From assembly GCA_007136565.1 (NCBI GenBank), contig SLGS01000139.1, positions 1-5,036 of the forward strand: a stretch of 5,036 nucleotides of DNA. The letters are read 5' to 3'. The translations under genes were made by a program, and so were the position numbers. Every line of letters starts with the position of its first letter. The first letter of the stretch is position 1. The notes under the pieces were generated by a model, which saw only the letters and a list, made by a program, of their open reading frames with translations, was not told where the DNA came from and ran no database searches. This DNA comes from Clostridia bacterium (GTDB lineage: Bacteria; Bacillota; Sulfobacillia; SLMV01). Shown piece after piece: positions 1 to 5,036 of this stretch.

Positions 1-39
1 CGTTTTCTGCACGTGCCTCCGAGGTCGTCTCCCGGGATG

Positions 40-54
40 GGGCTAGCTTAGCCC
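40..54. repeat. Short inverted repeat in the OrfA remnant
   Basis: GGGCTA and TAGCCC form a perfect 6-bp stem around a 3-base loop (GCT). It covers the premature stop of the OrfA remnant and may be linked to the rearrangement that broke the frame. No T-run follows it on either strand, so it does not look like an intrinsic terminator. Confidence 0.3.
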
Positions 55-138
55 GGCGCTAACAACGCTGGCCTCTCCCTTGAGACCGAGCAGCACGACC
101 TCCAATTTCTCCTCCAACTTCCACTGCCTCTGAGCCAT
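43..138 (-). pseudogene. Degenerate IS3-family OrfA (HTH transposase subunit) N-terminus
   Basis: This 31-codon ORF begins MAQRQWKLEEKLEVVLLGLK and continues GEASVVSAGLS to a TAG stop. The QW-x-x-EEK-x-x-VL-x-x-LKGE-x-SV pattern is what the start of IS3-family OrfA proteins looks like; these are helix-turn-helix DNA-binding proteins of about 90-100 residues. A GGGAGGG ribosome site at 147-153, 8 bases before the ATG, supports it as a genuine former start. After GEASV the expected second half of the helix-turn-helix is lost and the frame stops. In another frame, positions 1-50 read KLAPSRETTSEARAEN, which faintly resembles the RWRETFLEA segment that normally follows, so a small indel or deletion near 43-65 is my inference. 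No OrfB (DDE integrase part) is visible because the window ends. It could instead be a short unrelated peptide, but the motif match makes an IS remnant more likely. Confidence 0.6.
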
Positions 139-382
139 CCTGAGATCCCTCCCATGGGTATTCTAACCCGGATGACCCTACACCCCCAAAGTGTCCAGCT
201 CCCTATGAAGCGCGGCAGCGGAGCTCAAACCGACACCCGATCCGAGGCTAATCGCGAGGGAACCTGCCGGCACCCTTCGAGTTTCCGAGGGGCGTCTTCA
301 CGTGCCCCCATCTCCTCCATTATGACTATGAAGCCGGGCACCCGGATGCGTTCCAAGGCCTTCTACTCCGCCCCCGCACGGG
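139..382. other. Non-coding gap downstream of mgtA
   Basis: I see no convincing gene here. An open frame on the plus strand from 154 is low-complexity Arg/Ser-rich and has no family resemblance. Immediately downstream of mgtA there is no clear intrinsic terminator: the best inverted repeat is CCGGG-CA-CCCGG at 334-345, with only a 2-base spacer and no T-run. On the minus strand, the stretch starting at 197 (TGGACACTTTGGGGGTGTAG) lies about 60 bases upstream of the OrfA start and has the TG start and G-run that some IS3 termini show. It is a candidate outer end of that element, but without the other end it cannot be confirmed. Confidence 0.4.
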
Positions 383-3055
383 CTAGAGCCACATGTCGAA
401 GCGACGGATGTACCAAACCTTGACCACCTGGATGAGGGCGCAATAGGCCACCAGCGTCAGAAGCAGCCACGGGAAGTAAGCCCCGGGCAGGGTCACGAAA
501 CCGATGGCCGCCCCGAGCCCGGTGAACGGCAAGGCCAGCCCGACCAGCATCACCACGAACGTGGTGATTAGGACCGGCACGGCGGCGGTGCTCTCGAGGA
601 ACGGCACCTTTCGGGTGCGGATGAGGTGGACTATGAGGGTCTGGGACAAGAGCCCCAGGACGAACCACCCGGTGTGAAAGAGGGGCGCATTCTCCACCGT
701 CCGGGCCCCGAAAACGAACCACATGAGGGCGAAGGTGGACAAGTCGAAGAGGGAACTCACCGGGCCGACGAAGAGGGTGAAGCGCGCGATGCTCTCCGGG
801 TTCCAGCGACGGGGTCTCTCCAGGTACTCCTCGTCGACCGTATCCCAGGGGATGGATACCTGGGAGACATCGTAGAGCAGGTTCTGGACCAGCAGGTGGA
901 GGGGGAGCATGGGCGGGAACGGCAGGAGTATGCTCGCCAGCAGCACGCTGAAAACGTTCCCGAAATTAGAGCTCACCGTCATCTTGATGTACTTCATGAT
1001 GTTGCCGAAGACGCGCCGACCCCGGGCGACGCCCTCCTCGAGGATCAGGAGGTTCTTCTCCAATAGTATGATCTCGGCTGCCTCCTTGGCGATCTCCACG
1101 GCGTTATCCACCGAGATACCCACGTCGGCCTCCCGGAGGGCCGGCGCGTCATTCATCCCGTCCCCCAGGAAACCCACCGTGTGCCCGTTCGCCTTCAGGG
1201 CCGAGACGATCCGCGATTTCTGAAGGGGCGCGGTGCGGACGAAAACGTCGTTCTCCTCCACCGTGCGCCGGAGTTCTTCGTCGGACATCCCGTTCAGGGT
1301 CGGGCCCTCGACCACCCCACGGACCTCCAGGCCGATCTCGCGGCAGATCCGCCGCGTGGCGACGGCGTTGTCCCCGGTGATCACCCGCACTCCCACGCCT
1401 CCCCGCGCCAGGGCCTCCAGGGCGGCTCCGGCGCTCTCCTTGGGGGGATCCAGGAAACCGATGGCTCCCAACAGGGTGAGCCCCTTCTCGTCGGCCGGGG
1501 AATACTCACCGATGTCCCCGGGGAGCCCGCGGTGTCCCACCAACAGGACCCGCAGCCCGCGATCGTTCATGCCGTGGGCCAGTTCGAGTATGTCGCCCCT
1601 CAGCGCATCGTCCAGGGGTCGTATTCCATCGGCGGTCTGCGCGCGCTCGGAAACCTCCAGCATCTCGTCCACGGCTCCCTTGGTGACGAGATGTACGCCC
1701 GCCGCATCCTCGAGCACGACGGACATGCGCCTTCTCACGGTATGGAAAGGGATCTCCCCGAGCTTTCGGTAATCGGGGAGCACATCTCGCATCTTCTCCG
1801 CGTCGGCGTGGGCCAGCACGGCATCATCCAGGGGGTTATTTAGCCCGGTCTGGAAGCTGCTGTTGAGGTACGTGTGGTGGAAGACCCGGGCGTCCGGTTG
1901 ACCGTCCAGGCCCAGGGCGCACTCCATGGCGACGCTGTCGTGGGTCAGCGTCCCGGTCTTGTCGGTGCACAGCACGTCCATGGCCCCGAGGTTCTGGATG
2001 GCGTTGAGTCGCTTCACGATGGTCTTCCCGCGAGCCATCTCCACGGTTCCCTTGGCCAGGTTGGCGGTGATGATAGTGGGTAGCATCTCGGGCGTCAGTC
2101 CCACGGCGACGGCCAGTCCGAAGACCAAGGCCGCGAACCAATCACCTCGTACCAGCCCTCCCACCAGGAAAATCACGGGAACCATGATGGCCATAAACCT
2201 CAACAACAGGAGACTGACGTCGGCCACGCCGCGATCGAAGCTGGTCGGGGGATGATGACCGACTAATTCCCCGGACATGGCTCCCAGGTAGGTGTCGTCT
2301 CCCGTGGCCAATACCAGCGTCCGCGCGGTACCGCTGACCACGTGGGTACCCATGAACCCGATGTTGTCGAGGTCCAGGGCGCTCACCGCCTCGAGGTACT
2401 CGCCCAGGTCGTCGGGGTCCGCCGTCGGCAGCCACTCCGAGCTCTTCTCCACCGGGAGGGACTCCCCGGTTAAGGAAGACTCGTTGAGCGCCAGGTTGTT
2501 GGCCTCCAGGATGCGGAGGTCGGCGGGCACGATGTCCCCCGCCGACAGCAGTACGATGTCCCCGGGCACCAGTTCGTCGGCGGGCATCTCCCTCGGCCCG
2601 TGATCCCGTCGAAGGGCGGTGACGGTTCTCCGGATCATCGAGAGCAATTGGTCCGCGGCGCGATTGGCCTGGTATTCCTGCACGAAACTGAGGACCGCGC
2701 TGAAGAGTACCAGGGCACCGATGATGACTAGGGCGGTGAGATCCTCTTCCCCCGGGGGCGCGAGGAGGTACTCGGTGACGAAGGAAGCCACGGCCAGGAT
2801 GGCCAGCACGCCGACGAAGGGGTTGGCCACCGCGCGAAGAAGATGGGTGTACCAAGCCGGCGCCCGTTCCCGGGCCACGGTGTTGGCTCCGTATCTCTCG
2901 AGCCTTATCCGGGCCTCCCGGTCCGAGATGCCCGCGCGATCACTCCCGCGGGCCTCGAGTACCTCCCCGGGTGAGGCCATCGCCACCTCCACCAATCGTC
3001 CCGAGGCGCGCGCGACCGCCTCGTCGACACGCCCCCTACTCCGCCCCCCGAGCAT
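383..3055 (-). CDS. mgtA: Magnesium-translocating P-type ATPase (MgtA/MgtB type, P3B)
   Basis: This 890-residue inner-membrane pump uses ATP hydrolysis to bring Mg2+ into the cell. Seen in order: an N-terminal cytosolic segment (about 1-75), TM1-TM2 (about 77-127), the actuator domain with TGES at 196-199, TM3-TM4 (about 281-330) with the MgtA-type PEMLP at 322-326, the phosphorylation site DKTGTLT with Asp365, nucleotide-binding residues around F437/RRRMS and TKGA (458-461), TGDN at 560-563, and GDGMNDAP from 631. Six further TM segments follow (about 697-880). The TM6 stretch NLLYDVSQ (725-732) and the following RWNP, SGWF-like (HTGWFVLGLLSQTLIVH) and RTRKVPF blocks are typical of MgtA rather than Ca2+ or H+ pumps. 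Length fits the family (about 890-910). I chose the ATG at 3055 because GGAGGT lies 5 bases upstream and the preceding 44 open codons show no family character. An ATG at 2980, also with GGAGG, is a second possibility but would remove a segment aligning with MgtA. All catalytic motifs are intact. Confidence 0.96.
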   Translation of the reverse strand: MLGGRSRGRVDEAVARASGRLVEVAMASPGEVLEARGSDRAGISDREARIRLERYGANTVARERAPAWYTHLLRAVANPFVGVLAILAVASFVTEYLLAPPGEEDLTALVIIGALVLFSAVLSFVQEYQANRAADQLLSMIRRTVTALRRDHGPREMPADELVPGDIVLLSAGDIVPADLRILEANNLALNESSLTGESLPVEKSSEWLPTADPDDLGEYLEAVSALDLDNIGFMGTHVVSGTARTLVLATGDDTYLGAMSGELVGHHPPTSFDRGVADVSLLLLRFMAIMVPVIFLVGGLVRGDWFAALVFGLAVAVGLTPEMLPTIITANLAKGTVEMARGKTIVKRLNAIQNLGAMDVLCTDKTGTLTHDSVAMECALGLDGQPDARVFHHTYLNSSFQTGLNNPLDDAVLAHADAEKMRDVLPDYRKLGEIPFHTVRRRMSVVLEDAAGVHLVTKGAVDEMLEVSERAQTADGIRPLDDALRGDILELAHGMNDRGLRVLLVGHRGLPGDIGEYSPADEKGLTLLGAIGFLDPPKESAGAALEALARGGVGVRVITGDNAVATRRICREIGLEVRGVVEGPTLNGMSDEELRRTVEENDVFVRTAPLQKSRIVSALKANGHTVGFLGDGMNDAPALREADVGISVDNAVEIAKEAAEIILLEKNLLILEEGVARGRRVFGNIMKYIKMTVSSNFGNVFSVLLASILLPFPPMLPLHLLVQNLLYDVSQVSIPWDTVDEEYLERPRRWNPESIARFTLFVGPVSSLFDLSTFALMWFVFGARTVENAPLFHTGWFVLGLLSQTLIVHLIRTRKVPFLESTAAVPVLITTFVVMLVGLALPFTGLGAAIGFVTLPGAYFPWLLLTLVAYCALIQVVKVWYIRRFDMWL

Positions 3056-3140
3056 TCCACACCTCCGCAGAGAACTGGATTCCATACTTGCCATCCGTCG
3101 GATTATTCCGCATGCCCGCGAGCCTATCCTCCCCGGCCAT
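3036..3140 (-). CDS. Possible 34-codon upstream ORF overlapping the mgtA start
   Basis: An ATG at 3140 opens a 34-codon frame, different from that of mgtA, which starts MAGEDRLAGM and ends in WNARGAE. Its TAG stop lies 20 bases inside mgtA, and the mgtA Shine-Dalgarno site (3061-3066) and start codon lie within it. This layout is what translational coupling or a leader-peptide switch would need. Known enterobacterial mgtA leaders carry a proline-rich peptide, MgtL, but this one has a single proline, so it is not an evident MgtL. Its own ribosome site is weak (GGGA about 5 bases upstream). I recognise no family, and it may be a chance open frame in GC-rich DNA. Confidence 0.2.
   Translation of the reverse strand: MAGEDRLAGMRNNPTDGKYGIQFSAEVWNARGAE
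3061..3066 (-). promoter_or_regulatory. Ribosome binding site of mgtA
   Basis: GGAGGT on the minus strand with a 5-base spacer (GTGGA) to the ATG at 3055. It decides the start: the upstream in-frame ATGs at 3187 and 3169 have no comparable site, and the resulting 890-residue length fits MgtA proteins. Confidence 0.75.
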
Positions 3141-3160
3141 ATGATCCCGTCATCCCCGGA

Positions 3161-3179
3161 CCGCGACATTGTCTCGCGG
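3161..3179 (-). repeat. Stem-loop in the mgtA leader
   Basis: CCGCGA and TCGCGG form a perfect 6-bp GC-rich stem around a 7-base loop (GACAATG on the minus strand). It lies 106 bases upstream of the chosen mgtA start. No T-run follows, so it is not a classical terminator. It could be part of a folded leader RNA. Confidence 0.35.
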
Positions 3180-3231
3180 TGTCCCATCGCGGTGGCGTTC
3201 TTTACCCCGCCGACGGCTGGCGGAGAACACG

Positions 3232-3247
3232 CGACGCCCGGGCGTCG
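3232..3247. repeat. Perfect 16-bp palindrome between hydrolase and mgtA
   Basis: CGACGCCCGGGCGTCG equals its own reverse complement. It starts 43 bases after the hydrolase stop. As RNA it could fold into a 6-bp stem with a CCGG loop; as DNA it has the symmetry of a dimeric repressor operator. There is no T-run after it on the minus strand, so terminator function is doubtful. Confidence 0.4.
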
Positions 3248-3290
3248 AAGAGGGCGCGCCCCGTGGGCGAGTGTAGCCGGTGCGGGGATA

Positions 3291-4127
3291 TCACCACTCT
3301 TCGCGGCCCGGTCCCTCCACTTCCCTCAGGAAGCTCCGCACCGCCTCGTGGAAGGCCCCCGGGGCCTCGAGGTTGGTTACGTGCCCAACCCCGGGAATCA
3401 CTACCAGCTTCGAGCCAGGTATCGCGGCGTGCATCTCGCGGGCAACCCGCAGGGGCGAGCGTTGATCTCGTTCGCCGTATAGTAGCAACGTGGGCACCTC
3501 TATGGTACCCAGCATCTCCCGCAGGTCGGCCCGGGCAAAGGCCCGAAGCATCGTCCGTGTCGCGCGCGGATGGAAGTCACGAAGGATGGGTTCGAGCTCC
3601 TCTAGGACCGCCGCCGGGGTGGACGGGGTAAACATGGTCGGTAGCAGGGCTTCGGCGACGACCCCGGGGGGTTCTTTGGATAGGGCGAGTATCCCTTGCA
3701 GCCTGGCCTCGATCTCCTCGGGGGACAGCGAACCGGCGCCCCCGGCATAGGCCGAGGCCAAGATCAGCGTCCGGGGAATACCCGGGTACTGGTGATAGAG
3801 TTCCAGCGCCAGGCCGCCGCCGAAGGAAAGGCCCAGTACATGCGGTCGCTCCAGCTCCAGGACCCCGATGAACCCCGCCAGATAATGGGCGTAGTCCGAG
3901 AACGCGAGGCCCTCCTCGGGATCGGAGGATTGCCCGCAACCCGGTGCATCCCAGGCGACGACGGTGAAGGCGTCGGACAATGCGTCGAGCTGCCTCCGCC
4001 ATACTCGGCCATCCCCGAGGGCACCGTGCAAGAGCACCAACGGAGGTCCCTCTCCCGCCATTTCGTAAGCGATCTTGAGCCCACGGACTTGCACTTCGCC
4101 CGCGTGCCGCGAGGCACTTGCGCACAT
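3291..4127 (-). CDS. Alpha/beta-fold hydrolase
   Basis: This is a 278-residue alpha/beta-hydrolase of the single-domain type that includes esterases, lactonases and C-C bond hydrolases such as 3-oxoadipate enol-lactonase and BphD-like enzymes. Visible parts are the oxyanion-hole HGALGD at 34-39, the strand and turn VVAWDAPGCGQS at 56-67, the nucleophile elbow GLSFGG with Ser101, a helical cap region (about 130-200), the acid strand LLLYGERDQRSP with Asp221, and GVGHVTNLEAP with catalytic His249. The triad is complete and the length is normal. No signal peptide is seen, so the enzyme is likely cytosolic. The ATG at 4127 is chosen because AAAGGAG lies 7 bases upstream; a longer frame to 4289 would overlap the divergent transposase start and adds no family sequence. 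The substrate cannot be read from the sequence. It precedes mgtA on the same strand by 235 bases, with no evident functional link. Confidence 0.9.
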   Translation of the reverse strand: MCASASRHAGEVQVRGLKIAYEMAGEGPPLVLLHGALGDGRVWRRQLDALSDAFTVVAWDAPGCGQSSDPEEGLAFSDYAHYLAGFIGVLELERPHVLGLSFGGGLALELYHQYPGIPRTLILASAYAGGAGSLSPEEIEARLQGILALSKEPPGVVAEALLPTMFTPSTPAAVLEELEPILRDFHPRATRTMLRAFARADLREMLGTIEVPTLLLYGERDQRSPLRVAREMHAAIPGSKLVVIPGVGHVTNLEAPGAFHEAVRSFLREVEGPGREEW

Positions 4128-4134
4128 GTTAGCT

Positions 4135-4141
4135 CTCCTTT
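4135..4141 (-). promoter_or_regulatory. Ribosome binding site of the alpha/beta-hydrolase
   Basis: AAAGGAG on the minus strand followed by a 7-base spacer and ATG at 4127. It is the strongest ribosome site near this gene and fixes the start, rejecting the 54-codon upstream extension. Confidence 0.8.
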
Positions 4142-4154
4142 CGATGCTGCATCG
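4142..4154. repeat. Operator-like palindrome abutting the hydrolase ribosome site
   Basis: CGATGC-T-GCATCG is a perfect 6+1+6 inverted repeat that touches the Shine-Dalgarno site of the hydrolase. The one-base centre suits a DNA-binding dimer better than an RNA hairpin. No regulator gene is in the window, so its role is only a possibility. Confidence 0.3.
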
Positions 4155-4169
4155 GCGGCGGGAGCGCGG

Positions 4170-4187
4170 GGAGCGCAAACCCGCTCC
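4170..4187. repeat. Inverted repeat in the hydrolase upstream region
   Basis: GGAGCG and CGCTCC form a perfect 6-bp stem around a 6-base loop. A further copy of GGAGCGC at 4161-4167 directly repeats the one at 4170-4176. Possible roles are a leader hairpin or a binding site; no T-run follows on the minus strand. Confidence 0.3.
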
Positions 4188-4190
4188 ACC

Positions 4191-4221
4191 ATTAGAAGCA
4201 TTGTGAATTAATTTCCCGCAA
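4191..4221 (-). promoter_or_regulatory. Candidate promoter of the hydrolase gene
   Basis: On the minus strand a TCTAAT hexamer (plus 4191-4196) matches the -10 consensus at five of six positions, and TTGCGG (plus 4216-4221) is a 3-of-6 match for a -35. The spacer of 19 bases is longer than ideal. The segment between them is the most AT-rich stretch in this intergenic region, which supports a promoter here. It reads toward the hydrolase start about 64 bases downstream. Confidence 0.3.
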
Positions 4222-4272
4222 TCAGCTAGGTTTCGTGGATCGGTATCGAAGCATAGGTCATACCCCCCTCGC

Positions 4273-4278
4273 GAGGAG
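4273..4278 (+). promoter_or_regulatory. Ribosome binding site of the transposase remnant
   Basis: GAGGAG lies 3 bases before the ATG at 4282 (5 bases if counted from GAGG). The spacing is short but usable, and it is the only good site near the start of the conserved transposase sequence. Confidence 0.5.
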
Positions 4279-4281
4279 TTG

Positions 4282-5036
4282 ATGTCCATCGTGTTCGGTA
4301 AGCCGTATCAATCTGGTATAGGGAGTCGCCGTCTGTTCCAGACGTTTCGCATCGATGCGGTATTGGATTTGGATTTCATCCGCGACCGGGTCCGCGACAC
4401 CTGCGATCAGGAAAGTACCCGTGGCCGTCCTCCCCGGGATCCGGTATTGCTGTACCGGATGATGCTCTTGGGGTTCTTGTTCGATCTATCCGAGAATCGA
4501 TTGGAGCAGGAGGTCCGGATGTACGCGGGGTATCGCTGGTTTTTGGGTCTAGATTTCAACGATTCCGTCCCCGACTGGACCACCCTGATCAAGGCACGTC
4601 AGCGTTGGGGCATGGATACCTTCCAGGAGATCCTCGGTGTGGTAGTCCGCCAGTGTGCCCAGGCCGGACTAATTCGTGGTGAGAATCTGGTGGCCGATGG
4701 GACCCAGATACGGGCTCGGGCGTCAGTGCGGAGCCTGGAGCGACAGGTCTACGCATATTGCGAGTCCCTTCGGGAGCACCAGGAGGATGAGGAGGGTGAC
4801 GCCCCTCCGGATCCTCCGCGACAAACCGGGGTTCCCGATTTCCGAGGGGAATCCTTTCGCAATGAGACCCATCATTCCCGGACGGATCCCCAGGCGCTTC
4901 TGTATCGCAAGAGCCCGGGTTCGTGTCGAACATACTTTTGCCGAAGCCAAGGAGTGGCATGGGCTGAGGCGAGCCCAGGGGTACGGACTCGAACGATGTC
5001 ACTGGCAGGTGCTGATGACTGCTGCCGCCCAGAACC
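4282..5036 (+). pseudogene. IS1182-like DDE transposase, internally deleted and frameshifted; runs off the right edge
   Basis: From ATG 4282 the frame reads MSIVFGKPYQ and continues through an N-terminal transposase region (DUF772/InsH-like) with RGRPPRDPVLLYRMMLLGFL at 46-65, the WFLGL/VPDWTTLIKARQRW block (about 93-115) and VADGTQIRARAS with the first catalytic Asp at 139. After about residue 212 (TDPQALLYRKSPG, ending near 4920) family character ceases. In the frame shifted by one base, 4910-5035 read RARVRVEHTFAEAKEWHGLR and continue to LMTAAAQN, the recognisable C-terminal segment of the same family with the last acidic residue (Glu in VEHTF). In intact members these two blocks lie roughly 150-200 residues apart, and the second catalytic Asp sits between them. 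Here they are directly joined, so a central deletion has removed it. The product would be inactive. No terminal inverted repeat could be assigned because the right end is outside the window. Confidence 0.85.

Larger units (their letters stand above)
3056..3290 (-). promoter_or_regulatory. Intergenic leader upstream of mgtA
   Basis: These 235 bases separate the hydrolase stop from mgtA. They contain three inverted repeats on the likely 5' leader: a perfect 16-bp palindrome (3232-3247), a CCGCC/GGCGG stem (3207-3223) and a CCGCGA/TCGCGG stem (3161-3179). A weak promoter-like pair, TTCTCC and TAAAGA 17 bases apart on the minus strand (about 3199-3227), overlaps the second repeat, with only 3 of 6 consensus matches each. 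I looked for the conserved blocks of the M-box (ykoK) magnesium riboswitch and did not find them. Because mgtA is usually controlled by Mg2+ level, a regulatory leader here is plausible but inferred. Confidence 0.35.

Noticed and set aside
154..423. 89-codon plus-strand ORF near the left end
   Set aside because: Arg/Ser/Thr-rich with no recognisable motif or ribosome site, and its end overlaps the mgtA C-terminus on the other strand.
3056..3187. 44-codon N-terminal extension of MgtA to ATG 3187
   Set aside because: It has no ribosome site of quality and no MgtA-like sequence; ATG 3055 with GGAGGT gives 890 residues, which fits the family.
3056..3290. M-box (ykoK) magnesium riboswitch
   Set aside because: None of its conserved sequence blocks could be found by eye, although a covariance search would be more sensitive.
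2619..3482. 287-codon plus-strand ORF
   Set aside because: It is antisense to mgtA and the hydrolase, Arg/Ser/Ala-rich, with no motif; such open frames are common opposite GC-rich genes.
4128..4289. 54-codon N-terminal extension of the hydrolase to an ATG at 4289
   Set aside because: It overlaps the start of the divergent transposase, has no ribosome site, and the internal ATG at 4127 has an excellent AAAGGAG site and gives the normal family length.
4589..5002. 137-codon minus-strand ORF at the right edge
   Set aside because: It is Pro/Gly/His-rich antisense of the transposase and has no family features; the plus-strand frame carries clear transposase motifs.
1..5036. CRISPR array, tRNA or rRNA genes
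   Set aside because: No regularly spaced direct repeats and no tRNA-like or rRNA-like conserved blocks were seen on either strand.

Overview
The window is GC-rich DNA with strong GGAGG-type Shine-Dalgarno sites, so it most likely comes from a high-GC bacterium. Nothing in it fixes the taxon. It holds two intact protein genes, both on the minus strand, bracketed by the remains of two unrelated insertion sequences.

Layout from left to right. Positions 1-138 hold a degenerate IS3-family OrfA start on the minus strand, stopped after 31 codons, and 139-382 is non-coding. Positions 383-3055 (minus) encode a complete MgtA-type magnesium-translocating P-type ATPase of 890 residues with every expected catalytic motif. 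Positions 3056-3290 are a 235-base gap upstream of mgtA that contains several short inverted repeats and a possible 34-codon upstream ORF overlapping the mgtA start. Positions 3291-4127 (minus) encode a 278-residue alpha/beta-hydrolase with a full Ser-Asp-His triad. Positions 4128-4281 are a compact divergent intergenic region with operator-like palindromes. From 4282 to the right edge (plus) runs an IS1182-like DDE transposase that has lost its central part: the N-terminal portion is joined almost directly to the C-terminal EHTFAEAK segment in another frame.

The hydrolase and mgtA point the same way, but the 235-base gap leaves it open whether they share a transcript. Nothing links a generic hydrolase to magnesium uptake mechanistically. 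MgtA would import Mg2+ across the inner membrane, and the hydrolase is a cytosolic esterase/hydrolase of unknown substrate. I found no undescribed multi-gene system. The points most worth a second look are the internally deleted transposase, the second IS scar on the other flank, and the structured leader and overlapping small ORF in front of mgtA.
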